Source: CAZHRJ01 sp964534765
GTDB lineage: Bacteria; Lindowbacteria; 2-12-FULL-62-27
DNA: 7,618 nt
Direction: 5' to 3'
Assembly: GCA_964534765.1 (NCBI GenBank)
Contig: CAZHRJ010000139.1
Coordinates: forward strand, 1-7,618
The first letter of the stretch is position 1. Every line of letters starts with the position of its first letter. Shown in pieces: positions 1 to 6,669 of the stretch. The notes under the pieces are model-generated. The model was not told the origin of the DNA. It saw only the letters and a program-made list of their open reading frames with translations, and did no database searches. Position numbers and translations under genes: made by a program.

Positions 1-9
1 TTCCGCCAT
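1..9 (-). CDS. Start of a further downstream gene (only Met-Ala-Glu visible)
   Basis: An ATG at 9..7 followed by GCG GAA reaches the window edge. It has the best-placed ribosome binding site of the window, AAGGA at 20..16 with a 6-base spacer, directly after the stop of the zinc-ribbon gene. That supports a real start, but nothing can be said of the product from three codons. Family context (an lpxK or kdsB neighbour) is only a guess. Confidence 0.5.
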
Positions 10-20
10 GGTCTATCCTT
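10..20 (-). promoter_or_regulatory. Shine-Dalgarno site for the left-edge gene
   Basis: On the minus strand the sequence right after the TGA of the zinc-ribbon gene reads AAGGATAGACC and then ATG. The AAGGA is complementary to the 16S rRNA 3' end at 6-base spacing. Most other genes here lack such a site at normal distance and overlap their neighbour instead. Confidence 0.65.
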
Positions 21-191
21 TCACTTCGCGGGCTTCTCCGCCTCTTCCTCCAGCATGATGGGGATGTCCTCCCGAATCGGGTACCGCCGGCCGCAGGCCA
101 GACACGTCAGTTTCTCCTCCGGCTGATCGTAGCGGATGTCGCCCTTGCACACCGGACACGCCAGAATCTCCAACAAATCCTTGTCAATCAT
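21..191 (-). CDS. Trm112-like small zinc-ribbon protein
   Basis: This 56-residue protein was found by translating the minus strand from ATG 191..189 to TGA 23..21. It begins with MIDKDLLEILACPVCKG (1-17), continues with LTCLACGRRYPI (28-39) and ends IREDIPIMLEEEAEKPAK (39-56). Four cysteines (12, 15, 30, 33) form two CxxC knuckles, and the LLEILACPxC plus IPIML pattern is that of the bacterial Trm112/UPF0434 (YcaR) family. Eukaryotic and archaeal Trm112 activates methyltransferases. The bacterial role is poorly defined, and in many Gram-negatives the gene neighbours lpxK or kdsB. The ATG shares ATGA with the exonuclease stop, and a GGGAG lies upstream inside that gene, so translation is probably coupled. 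The acidic tail after residue 47 is typical of the family. Length and motifs are complete. Confidence 0.9.
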   Translation of the reverse strand: MIDKDLLEILACPVCKGDIRYDQPEEKLTCLACGRRYPIREDIPIMLEEEAEKPAK

Positions 192-787
192 CGTTCCAGT
201 CTCCCTTCCAGTCTCTCCGACAAACGGAAAAATATGTGCGCGGCCGCCTCCGCATCCTGCGCCGCCCGATGAAACCGCGCGCCGGAGCGGCCGCTTCTCT
301 CGATCGACCGCGGCTCATAACCCAAGTGCCCGGCCAGCGCCTCCAGCCGGCGGGTCGGCAGGGCTGGAAGAAGCCGGCGAGCCAGCCGGAGGGTGCACAG
401 AACCGGCGGGGCCTGCCAGGGATTCGCCAAAGCCGACCTCCTGCCGTGACGGGTTAAGAATCGCTCCAGCAGCGGCACGTCAAAGGACGCGTTGTGCGCC
501 ACCAGTGGCGTCCGGCGAAGAAAGCGAATCAGCCGCCGAGCCACGCCGCCCGGAGCGGGCGCATCCGAAAGGATGTCGTCCGTAATCCCGGTCAGACGCG
601 TAATCCAGGGTAACATGGGCATGGACGGTTTGACCAGCGTGTCAAACCGGTCCACCTCGTATCCGCAACGGTATCGGATGGCGCCAATTTCCACCACCAC
701 ATCCTCCCGGGTGGAACCGCCGGTAGTCTCCAGATCCAGGGCGACAAAGTCGGCATCCGGATTCAGCTTGTGAAGATACCGGGTCAC
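188..787 (-). CDS. DnaQ-like DEDDh 3'-5' exonuclease
   Basis: A single-domain exonuclease of the DnaQ/epsilon family, which removes nucleotides from DNA or RNA 3' ends with two metal ions. All five catalytic residues of the DEDDh class are visible: Asp18 and Glu20 in ALDLETTG (16-23), Asp103 in VAHNASFDVPLLE (96-108), and His173 and Asp178 in FHRAAQDAEAAAH (172-184). WITRLTGITDDIL (61-73) is also typical of the epsilon and PolC exonuclease group. At 199 residues there is no polymerase, helicase or GIY-YIG fusion, so it could be a proofreading subunit or a stand-alone DNA or RNA trimming enzyme; context does not decide. The start is GTG at 787..785, overlapping the oxidoreductase stop (GTGA). 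Its own TGA overlaps the ATG of the zinc-ribbon gene (ATGA). The C-terminus RLEGRLER is a four-codon near-duplication. Confidence 0.92.
   Translation of the reverse strand: MTRYLHKLNPDADFVALDLETTGGSTREDVVVEIGAIRYRCGYEVDRFDTLVKPSMPMLPWITRLTGITDDILSDAPAPGGVARRLIRFLRRTPLVAHNASFDVPLLERFLTRHGRRSALANPWQAPPVLCTLRLARRLLPALPTRRLEALAGHLGYEPRSIERSGRSGARFHRAAQDAEAAAHIFFRLSERLEGRLER
194..217. repeat. 12-base tandem near-duplication at the exonuclease 3' end
   Basis: TTCCAGTCTCCC (194-205) and TTCCAGTCTCTC (206-217) match at 11 of 12 bases. They encode the RLEG-RLER end of the exonuclease, and on the coding strand they carry the purine-rich GGAAGGGAG just before the zinc-ribbon gene start. The duplication may have supplied its ribosome binding site. 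Confidence 0.75.
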
Positions 788-1911
788 CGGGATCTCCCGC
801 GGCGCAACGGCTGGGCGAGTGTCGGGCGGTATGGAAAATGGATGCGGCGGGACCGGACGGCGGACTCATAGGCGGCAAAAATTGCCTCCTGGGATATAAA
901 CGCCTCCTCGCCCGTATTCTGCGGCCGGGCGCCGCCATCAAACCACGCCGACAGCTCCCGCATGCATACCTGCTCCGCTGTCCCGCAGCCCGTTCCCCAG
1001 TCAAAATCCGGATCGCTCGATAGATCCCTGAATCCGCTGTAGCGTCGGCTGTCGATGCTGCTTTCCGCGCGCAGAATGCCGTTGCCGATCGTCAGCCGGC
1101 CCGCGTCAAACCAGAGCTCCACTTCAAAATGAAAATACCGACGGCGGCCGCCCGCCTCAAAACAGAACTCGATTCCCGGTTCGGCACTTTGCGATGTCAG
1201 CATCATCCGGCCGACGGCGCTGTGCTCGATCGACGAATCCCGGGGCCGCTCGATCCGGCACTCGACCCAGAGGGGTTTCAAGCCAGTCAGATAAAACACG
1301 ATGTCCAATAAATGCGTGCCGTCATGCATCAATGGGCCGCCGCCCGATTTATCCAACACGCTGTGCCAATCCCCTTCGGAGAGTCCAAACGACGTGAGCA
1401 CGCAACCCTGAATGTGCCTCAGTTGGCCGTAACGCCGATCGAGTATCGCCTGCCGCGCCGCGCGGTACTCGGGGAACCAGCGTCGGCAGTGATTAATCAG
1501 GAGGACGGTCTTGTGCCGTCGCGCCGCGGCCAGCATCGACCGGGCCCGGGAAATAGTGACGGCCATGGGCTTCTCACAGATGATCGCCCTCACTCCCGAC
1601 CGGCACGCCTTATGGACGATGGTGTCGTGCGATTCGGTCCAGGTCGCGATTGACAGCACATCCAGCGGTTCCGACGAGAGAAGCGCGTCCACCGTCGGAT
1701 AGAGATGCGCGCGACCGAGGCTATAGGCCTTGCCGAATTCAGCCAGCCGGTCCGGGCGAATGTCACAGCCGGCCGTCAGACGAAAATCCCGGTCCGACAC
1801 GATCCCGCCGGCATGCGTGCAAGGTTTGGGGCGAAGCGGATCGCGCTCCAGGAGAAACCCGACCCGGCCGCAGCCGACCACGGCCGCCCGCAACGCTTTG
1901 CGTCGACCCAT
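784..1911 (-). CDS. Gfo/Idh/MocA family NAD(P)-dependent oxidoreductase
   Basis: This cytosolic dehydrogenase family acts mainly on sugars, inositols and nucleotide sugars; the substrate here cannot be told. Its 375 residues are typical. The N-terminal Rossmann domain has AVVGCGRVGFL (10-20, Gly-rich dinucleotide loop), an acidic end of beta-2 (GCDIRP, 48-53) and VLSIATWTESH (85-95). The family's EKP motif follows (ICEKPMAV, 111-118, with the usual active-site Lys114). The C-terminal domain holds HCRRWFPEYR (141-150) and GGGPLMHDGTHLLDIVFYLTG, residues 190-210, whose Asp197 and His200 match the catalytic pattern. EEAFISQEAIFAAYESA (335-351) is the usual terminal helix. The ATG at 1911 has GGGG 7 bases upstream and lies 4 bases after the preceding stop. 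Its TGA overlaps the next gene's GTG by 4 bases. The Arg-rich last 20 residues look like an unstructured tail. Confidence 0.9.
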   Translation of the reverse strand: MGRRKALRAAVVGCGRVGFLLERDPLRPKPCTHAGGIVSDRDFRLTAGCDIRPDRLAEFGKAYSLGRAHLYPTVDALLSSEPLDVLSIATWTESHDTIVHKACRSGVRAIICEKPMAVTISRARSMLAAARRHKTVLLINHCRRWFPEYRAARQAILDRRYGQLRHIQGCVLTSFGLSEGDWHSVLDKSGGGPLMHDGTHLLDIVFYLTGLKPLWVECRIERPRDSSIEHSAVGRMMLTSQSAEPGIEFCFEAGGRRRYFHFEVELWFDAGRLTIGNGILRAESSIDSRRYSGFRDLSSDPDFDWGTGCGTAEQVCMRELSAWFDGGARPQNTGEEAFISQEAIFAAYESAVRSRRIHFPYRPTLAQPLRRGRSR

Positions 1912-1915
1912 TCGC

Positions 1916-3685
1916 TTACCCCGCGGCCTTGCGGTTCAGGGGAATTTTGCGCTCAAACCACGCGCGAACGTCCTGATCCAGCACCCGGTACCCGACCGAC
2001 TCCTTCTGGATCCAGGTGATGTAATCCGTGATGAAAGATTCCTTCAATTTCACAAAGCCAAGATTTCGGCGCCGCTTGATCTCGGTGCCGTAGCTGGTCA
2101 ATACCTCCCGCGATTCATCCGCATCCAGCCGAAATTCGGCGAGGGCCGATAAGATGGCCGTGTCAATTTTATCCGGATAGAGCGAGAGAATGAGCAGTCC
2201 GTCGCGCCAGTCATACAGTCCGGAACCAAAGCAGGGAACCAATAAGACGCCCGGCAATCCACGCCGGCGCAGAAACTTTTCCGGAAACAGAGTCGGATCC
2301 AGGGCGGCTATCCGGTCCAGCGCCGCGAAGACATCCGCCGGCGTGATCGGCCACGGCGGCGGTGTCACCGGCGCAAAGGGACGCCGGCGGGAGCGGCCGG
2401 CGAGAAGCTTGGCGAATTGACACACCCGCAGAATGTGTTCCTCCAACTTGACCCACCGCTCAACCCCTGTGGCGTTGCGGTATGCCGTCGCCAGTTTCGA
2501 TTGCGTATCCCGGCGGTCTCGCTCCTCGTCCTCGATCCGGATCATCTCCTGCAGCGTCTGAACGATCGCCTGGCTTAAACGGTGATAGGTCGACAGCAGG
2601 GCGGGCGCGGACGAAAATCGAAGCGATACCGCCGACTCCACATCGCTTTCCTGTTTCTCGATCCGATCCTGCAAGAGGCCAAACTGCCGTTTCTCCTCTG
2701 CCGTCAGGGACAGCTTCTGGCGCCTGCCATCCATCTCGATATACCGGTACCGGTCCTGGATCAACCGGTCAAGCTCGCCGCCCAGATGAATGCCCGCCGT
2801 CGACAGCATGGACACCTGCTTCGCCTGTAGCCGACCGACACGGTCTTTGATTTCTGTGATCGTCGCTCGAATCGCCGTCAACTCACCTTCCAGCTCCTGA
2901 ATCTTCGGAAGCTGATACATCTCAAAAAATTTCAGAACCAGATAGTCGCTCAGGTGATAAACCCGGTGCCGGTCGAAGGCCGATCGGTCGGGATTCATGA
3001 ATCCTTTCGACCGCGCCTCCTGACGGGCAACGGTGTTCGACAGACCCAGGTCGACGCCGAGCCGAAAGGCATCGTCAAAGTCCGCGGGCGTGATCGACCC
3101 GCCCGACTTGTCCAGAATTTTTCGAACTCTGGAAGACATCTGCGAATAAAATGCGCCTTCATCCGCGCTTTCCGCGGCCGATGATATATCATCTGCGGAA
3201 TCGGCAGCGGGCAAGCCGGGGATCGGGTCTGAGGGAGATGCGTCGGGCGCGGGGAAGGCTGTGGGCGGCGGGGCAGTGGTCCAGTCCTTTAATCGATCCC
3301 TCGCCGACAGCAACTGGTCGCTCCAGTCCGATAAGTGCTTTCGTCGCTGCTCTATTTCCTTGAGCCGGGACTGGTGCTGTTCGGCCTCGATGCTCAGCAT
3401 CTCGATTTCACCATCCTGCCCAAGCATCGCCGATTCGATCGCCTCTCCGATCACCTCGATGAGAACCCGTTCCGCCTCCTGAAATTGCCCCTGTTCCAGC
3501 AGCCCTTGGAGGCCGGCCGGCAGAATGTTGCCGGGCCGGGTCACCTTGACCAGCGGATCGTAGAAGATCAGCGCGTGCGTCAGACCCGGCGGCGTCTCTC
3601 CCGCAACACAGGGAACCGGCAGCCGTGGCATCAAATCGTTGATAAAGGTCCGAATGGTTCGATCCACAATCTGAAAATAAATCAT
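1916..3685 (-). CDS. Uncharacterised coiled-coil-rich protein, 589 aa
   Basis: I do not recognise this protein. Residues 1-92 look like a small globular domain (IYFQIVDRTIRTFINDL at 2-18, then LTHALIFYDPLVKVTRPGN at 35-53). Charged heptad-like helices follow (about 93-136), then a Pro/Ala/Ser/Asp-rich linker (137-178). A helical segment with FDDAFRLGVDLGLSN (203-217) is followed by more coiled-coil stretches (about 258-295, 320-352, 365-396) and a C-terminal domain (about 410-589) with WPITPADVFAALDRI, GVLLVPCFGSGLYDWRDG and a final helical region. No signal peptide, membrane helix, nucleotide-binding loop or metal motif is evident, so it is probably cytosolic and structural or scaffold-like. 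The start chosen is ATG 3685..3683, 10 bases after cdsA. The frame is open for 31 more codons upstream, but those lie inside cdsA and are Cys/Trp/Ser-rich, unlike this protein. No clear Shine-Dalgarno sequence is present. It ends 4 bases before the oxidoreductase gene and sits where dxr or rseP is often found, but resembles neither. Confidence 0.85.
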   Translation of the reverse strand: MIYFQIVDRTIRTFINDLMPRLPVPCVAGETPPGLTHALIFYDPLVKVTRPGNILPAGLQGLLEQGQFQEAERVLIEVIGEAIESAMLGQDGEIEMLSIEAEQHQSRLKEIEQRRKHLSDWSDQLLSARDRLKDWTTAPPPTAFPAPDASPSDPIPGLPAADSADDISSAAESADEGAFYSQMSSRVRKILDKSGGSITPADFDDAFRLGVDLGLSNTVARQEARSKGFMNPDRSAFDRHRVYHLSDYLVLKFFEMYQLPKIQELEGELTAIRATITEIKDRVGRLQAKQVSMLSTAGIHLGGELDRLIQDRYRYIEMDGRRQKLSLTAEEKRQFGLLQDRIEKQESDVESAVSLRFSSAPALLSTYHRLSQAIVQTLQEMIRIEDEERDRRDTQSKLATAYRNATGVERWVKLEEHILRVCQFAKLLAGRSRRRPFAPVTPPPWPITPADVFAALDRIAALDPTLFPEKFLRRRGLPGVLLVPCFGSGLYDWRDGLLILSLYPDKIDTAILSALAEFRLDADESREVLTSYGTEIKRRRNLGFVKLKESFITDYITWIQKESVGYRVLDQDVRAWFERKIPLNRKAAG

Positions 3686-3695
3686 ACGGAATCGA

Positions 3696-4490
3696 TCAGG
3701 CGTGAACCAGCTTGACAAACAGCAACAGCCCGATCGAAACCGGCAACAGGCTGTCCACCCGGTCGAATATGCCCCCATGGCCGGGCAGAAGTGCTCCGAA
3801 ATCCTTGATCTCCAGGCCGCGCTTTAAAAAGGATTCAAATAGATCCCCCAGAATGGCCAGCAGGGTGAGAGCAACAGAAACCATGACCGCCGTCCTGACC
3901 GGCTCCCCGTGGGATACCAGAATCGCCGCGCCGGCCGACGCTGCGATCAGCACGCCGCCGATCGCCCCCTCCATCGTCTTGCCGGGGGAAAGAAGCGGCG
4001 CCAAGGAATGCCGGCCGATTGCCCTGCCGATCAGATACGCGCCCGTGTCGGCGCAGGCCACAATCACAATCGCCGCCATCGGCCAAATCCAGTCGGAGTC
4101 CCGTAAAAGAAAAAAGGAAAAAACACCCAGCATCAGATACGGCTGCAGCACCGTCGAGATCATCCACCGGTGCAGCCCACGCGGGGTCGGGGGGAACAGA
4201 AGAAACAAAACGAATGTCCACCCCATCAAGAGAACGGTCAGCCCCCACAAGCCCCACAGGCGGACCGCCAGCGGGAGCGTTCCAAAAAATACCAGATCCA
4301 TCCAGAGAAACCGACGGACCGGCTGACCCGTGGCCTGACTTGACGCGATCGAAGTCTCGATCATCAACGCCATCCACACGGCGCCCACCACCAGCCGAAA
4401 CGGCCACCCGCCCAGATACACCGCACACACACCCACAACCAGCGACCCGACGAATACCGGCAAACGACGAAGAAGGGGATTGGACGTCAT
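3696..4490 (-). CDS. cdsA: Phosphatidate cytidylyltransferase (CDP-diacylglycerol synthase)
   Basis: CdsA makes CDP-diacylglycerol from phosphatidic acid and CTP in the inner membrane, the branch point for bacterial phospholipids. The protein is 264 residues, within the family range. It is highly hydrophobic, with several predicted membrane helices (for example about 11-27, 33-48, 80-99, 116-129, 136-155, 175-193, 200-217, 248-262). The C-terminal family signature is complete: SFLKRGLEIKD (220-230) then LLPGHGGIFDRVD (234-246), including the KD, HGG and DR-D metal- and CTP-binding residues. CADTGAYLIGRAIGR (146-160) and SPGKTMEGAIGG (168-179) are also typical. The ATG at 4490 is the first start codon after the uppS stop. 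It lacks a visible Shine-Dalgarno sequence and follows a strong hairpin, so initiation may be weak or structure-dependent. Confidence 0.96.
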   Translation of the reverse strand: MTSNPLLRRLPVFVGSLVVGVCAVYLGGWPFRLVVGAVWMALMIETSIASSQATGQPVRRFLWMDLVFFGTLPLAVRLWGLWGLTVLLMGWTFVLFLLFPPTPRGLHRWMISTVLQPYLMLGVFSFFLLRDSDWIWPMAAIVIVACADTGAYLIGRAIGRHSLAPLLSPGKTMEGAIGGVLIAASAGAAILVSHGEPVRTAVMVSVALTLLAILGDLFESFLKRGLEIKDFGALLPGHGGIFDRVDSLLPVSIGLLLFVKLVHA

Positions 4491-4544
4491 GGATAAAAAG
4501 CCACCGGCGCGCCGGCGCCGCGGAGCGGCGCCGCACGGCTGGAA
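4491..4544 (-). terminator. GC-rich hairpin with T-run between uppS and cdsA (possible terminator or attenuator)
   Basis: This is the only real intergenic gap in the cluster, 54 bases. On the minus strand CGGCGCCGC and GCGGCGCCG pair around a TCC loop (4513-4533). A second perfect 12-base palindrome, CCGGCGCGCCGG, lies at 4504-4515. An outer AGCC can pair with the GGCT that leads into a TTTTTAT run ending a few bases before the cdsA ATG. This resembles an intrinsic terminator or attenuator, but the stem is imperfect overall and the T-run is short. It could equally be an RNA-stability or translation-modulating hairpin. Confidence 0.4.
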
Positions 4545-5363
4545 TCAGTCCGAATCAGATCGACGATCCGTCAGCGAGGACCCGCTACGAGCCGGGCCGA
4601 CCAGCCCTCCAAAGCGACGCTCACGGTGCTGGTAATCCAAAATCGCGTCCAGCAATTGCGATGGCCCGAAATCCGGCCACAAAACCGGCGTCACATACAA
4701 CTCCGCGTAGGCCGCCTGCCACAGGAGAAAATTCGATATCCGCAACTCCCCGCTGGTCCGCACCAGAAGATCCAGCTCTGGCAACTCGGCGGTGTAGAGC
4801 AGCTTCTCAAACACCATCTCATCCACGTCGTCCGGCTTCTGGAGACCCGCCAACAGGCGCCGGTGAAGCTCCAGCGCGGCGTCCAATATCTCGCGGCGCG
4901 CGCCGTAATTCAACGCGATATTCAACGTGAAGGATTTACACTGGGCCGTCGTCTCGATCGTCCGCTGCAATTCCCGCTGAACAAACCCCGGAAAATCCTG
5001 AATGCGGCCGATCGTCCGGAACCGGATGTCGTTCTCGACCATCTCTTCGGTTTCTTTCCGCAAGAAATATTTCAACAGCAGCATCAGCCCCGATATCTCC
5101 AGCTTCGGCCGCTTCCAGTTTTCGGTTGAAAAAGCAAACAGCGTGATGCAGTCAATCCCGCCGATGTCGTGACAGAACCGGATGATCTTCTTCGCGGTTT
5201 TTATTCCCTCCCGATGTCCCATCAGCCGCCGGCGATGCCGCTGCCGGGCCCATCGGCCGTTACCGTCCATGATAAATGCGATATGCCTGGGCATCCGGCG
5301 CGGGTCCAACAGCTGCACCTTCTCCTGAACCGCCGGCTCCCATTCCTGCAATCGCAACGGCAT
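4545..5363 (-). CDS. uppS: Undecaprenyl diphosphate synthase (cis-prenyltransferase)
   Basis: UppS adds isopentenyl diphosphate units in cis to farnesyl diphosphate. The product is the C55 lipid carrier precursor for peptidoglycan and other envelope polysaccharides, made at the cytosolic face of the membrane. All family motifs are present: HIAFIMDGNGRWA (27-39, catalytic Asp33), FAFSTENWKRP (76-86), LNYGARREI (151-159) and the signature region 202-231 with RTSGELRISNFLLWQ and AYAELY, ending VLWPDF. At 272 residues it is somewhat longer than many homologues. The first 23 residues before MPRHIAF and a polar C-terminal tail of about 20 residues (Arg/Ser/Asp-rich) are extra. The chosen ATG overlaps the frr stop by one base; an internal ATG at residue 24 is a possible but less likely start. 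A GAGGAG lies 14 bases upstream of the chosen start, farther than usual. Confidence 0.97.
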   Translation of the reverse strand: MPLRLQEWEPAVQEKVQLLDPRRMPRHIAFIMDGNGRWARQRHRRRLMGHREGIKTAKKIIRFCHDIGGIDCITLFAFSTENWKRPKLEISGLMLLLKYFLRKETEEMVENDIRFRTIGRIQDFPGFVQRELQRTIETTAQCKSFTLNIALNYGARREILDAALELHRRLLAGLQKPDDVDEMVFEKLLYTAELPELDLLVRTSGELRISNFLLWQAAYAELYVTPVLWPDFGPSQLLDAILDYQHRERRFGGLVGPARSGSSLTDRRSDSD

Positions 5364-5923
5364 CAGACTTTTTGAAGCTCCTCAATTTTTTTGTTCATGA
5401 GTTCATCCACTTTCTTGATGGCCTGGTCCGTCTGCTTCTGGATGCGCTCTTTGGCGCGCCGCTCATCGTCCTCCGTCGCTGTGCCCTTCTTCCTCATTTC
5501 CTGGATCTGACCCAGGCGCTCATGCCGGATCCCGCGGATCGATACCCGGCTCTCCTCGGCTTTTTTGGAGATGATTTTGCCAAGCTCCTTCCGGCGCTCC
5601 TCGGACAGGGGCGGGATCGGCACCCGGATCACACCGCTTTCCGATACCGGCGAAACCTTCAGATCCGATATCCGGATCGCCTTCTCGATCGCCTGCGCCG
5701 CCGATTTGTCCCACGGCTGCACCAGAATCATGTTCGCCTCCGGAACCGTGATCGACGCCAACTCCTTCAGACGCATCTTCGATCCGTACACTTCAACTTC
5801 CAGGTCCTCCAGCATCTTCGACGACGCCCGGCCCGTTCGAAATCCGGACAGCTCATTCGAAAATGCCTCGGCGACCTTGTCCATCTGACCGCCGGTTTCG
5901 GCGTAAAAGGATTCCGCTATCAC
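5363..5923 (-). CDS. frr: Ribosome recycling factor
   Basis: RRF works with EF-G to split the post-termination ribosome complex. The 186-residue length matches the family (about 185). The N-terminal helix carries ELSGFRTGRAS (24-34). The small domain follows with VEVYGSKMRLKELASITV (43-60) and the VQPWDKSAAQAIEKAI region (68-83), then VIRVPIPPLSEERRKEL (98-114), a long helix with the conserved Arg in SIRGIRHE (128-135), and the C-terminal helix with DDERRAKERIQKQTD (152-166). The start is GTG at 5923..5921, sharing GTGA with the pyrH stop. No Shine-Dalgarno sequence lies close upstream, so expression probably depends on ribosomes finishing pyrH. Its TGA shares one base with the ATG of uppS (TGATG). 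There are no missing key residues or signs of transfer. Confidence 0.97.
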   Translation of the reverse strand: MIAESFYAETGGQMDKVAEAFSNELSGFRTGRASSKMLEDLEVEVYGSKMRLKELASITVPEANMILVQPWDKSAAQAIEKAIRISDLKVSPVSESGVIRVPIPPLSEERRKELGKIISKKAEESRVSIRGIRHERLGQIQEMRKKGTATEDDERRAKERIQKQTDQAIKKVDELMNKKIEELQKV

Positions 5924-6651
5924 GGGGTAATGATAGTTCCCACCGGTTTGCCGGTCAAGGCGGCCGAGAGGGATCCGGGCCTGAAAAGATTGAAAATGCG
6001 GATGGAGAGCCGATGCTCCGTCAAGATCGTAAACGCGGTCTGATCCATGATCGACAGATGCCGCCGCATCGCTTCGGAATAGGTCAATCGGTCAAATTTT
6101 TTGGCCTTCGCGTGTCTGACCGGGTCCCGGTCGTACACTCCGTCGACCTTGGTCGCCTTGAACAATACCTCGGCGCCGATCTCCACCGCCCGAAGGGCCG
6201 CGGCCGTGTCGGTTGTGAAAAATGGATTGCCCGTGCCGCCGGCGAAAATAACGATCCGGCCCTTGTCCAGGTGCCTCAGCGCCCGGCGGCGGATGTAGGG
6301 CTCACAGACCTGCCGGACCTGGATGGCGGAGAGAACCCGGGCGGGCTTGCCTTGTTTTTCGATCGCCTCCTGCAGCGCCAGACCATTCAGGACGGTGGCG
6401 ATCATGCCCATGTAATCAGCCGTGGCGGAATCGACGATCGATTTCTTTCGGGACCACTCCGCCCCCCGAATGAAATTCCCGCCGCCCACGACAATGCCCA
6501 TCCTGAGGCCCCGGCCCGCGGACCGGATGGCACGGACCATCTCACGGGCGAGATCCGCCAGTTGCCTCTGGCCGATACCGGATTCGCCCCGGCCTGAAAA
6601 CGCCTCGCCGGACAGTTTCAACAGTACCGTCTTCGGGCGGCCGGTCGTCAT
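5920..6651 (-). CDS. pyrH: Uridylate kinase (UMP kinase)
   Basis: PyrH phosphorylates UMP to UDP with ATP in the cytosol, feeding UTP and CTP synthesis. It belongs to the amino acid kinase family, and bacterial forms are normally hexamers. The 243-residue length is typical. Visible motifs are LLKLSGEAF (10-18, phosphate-binding Lys and Gly), GIVVGGGNFIRG (52-63), the DYMGMIATVLNGLALQ segment (79-94), IFAGGTGNPFFTTDTAA (135-151, UMP and catalytic region) and KATKVDGVYDRDP (165-177). The ATG at 6651 sits 18 bases after the tsf tail stop. No good Shine-Dalgarno sequence is at normal spacing; the AAGGA at the tsf stop is about 15 bases away. Its TGA overlaps the GTG of frr by 4 bases, which implies coupled translation. 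UTP feedback is usual for the family but cannot be read from the sequence. Confidence 0.97.
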   Translation of the reverse strand: MTTGRPKTVLLKLSGEAFSGRGESGIGQRQLADLAREMVRAIRSAGRGLRMGIVVGGGNFIRGAEWSRKKSIVDSATADYMGMIATVLNGLALQEAIEKQGKPARVLSAIQVRQVCEPYIRRRALRHLDKGRIVIFAGGTGNPFFTTDTAAALRAVEIGAEVLFKATKVDGVYDRDPVRHAKAKKFDRLTYSEAMRRHLSIMDQTAFTILTEHRLSIRIFNLFRPGSLSAALTGKPVGTIITP

Positions 6652-6669
6652 TTCAGTGGATGGGATTCC

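Noticed and set aside
3686..3778. A 31-residue N-terminal extension of the 589-residue protein
   Set aside because: It would lie inside the conserved 3' end of cdsA, is Cys/Trp/Ser-rich unlike the rest of the protein, and a later ATG follows 10 bases after the cdsA stop.
3835..4536. A 233-codon minus-strand frame overlapping cdsA
   Set aside because: It is a shifted reading of the cdsA region, rich in Gly, Arg and Asp with no motif, while the cdsA frame carries the full cytidylyltransferase signature.
4019..4930. A 303-codon plus-strand open frame across cdsA and uppS
   Set aside because: It lies antisense to two genes with complete family motifs, its product is low-complexity Arg/Pro/Ser/Thr-rich, and it spans a gene boundary, as expected for GC-rich shadow frames.
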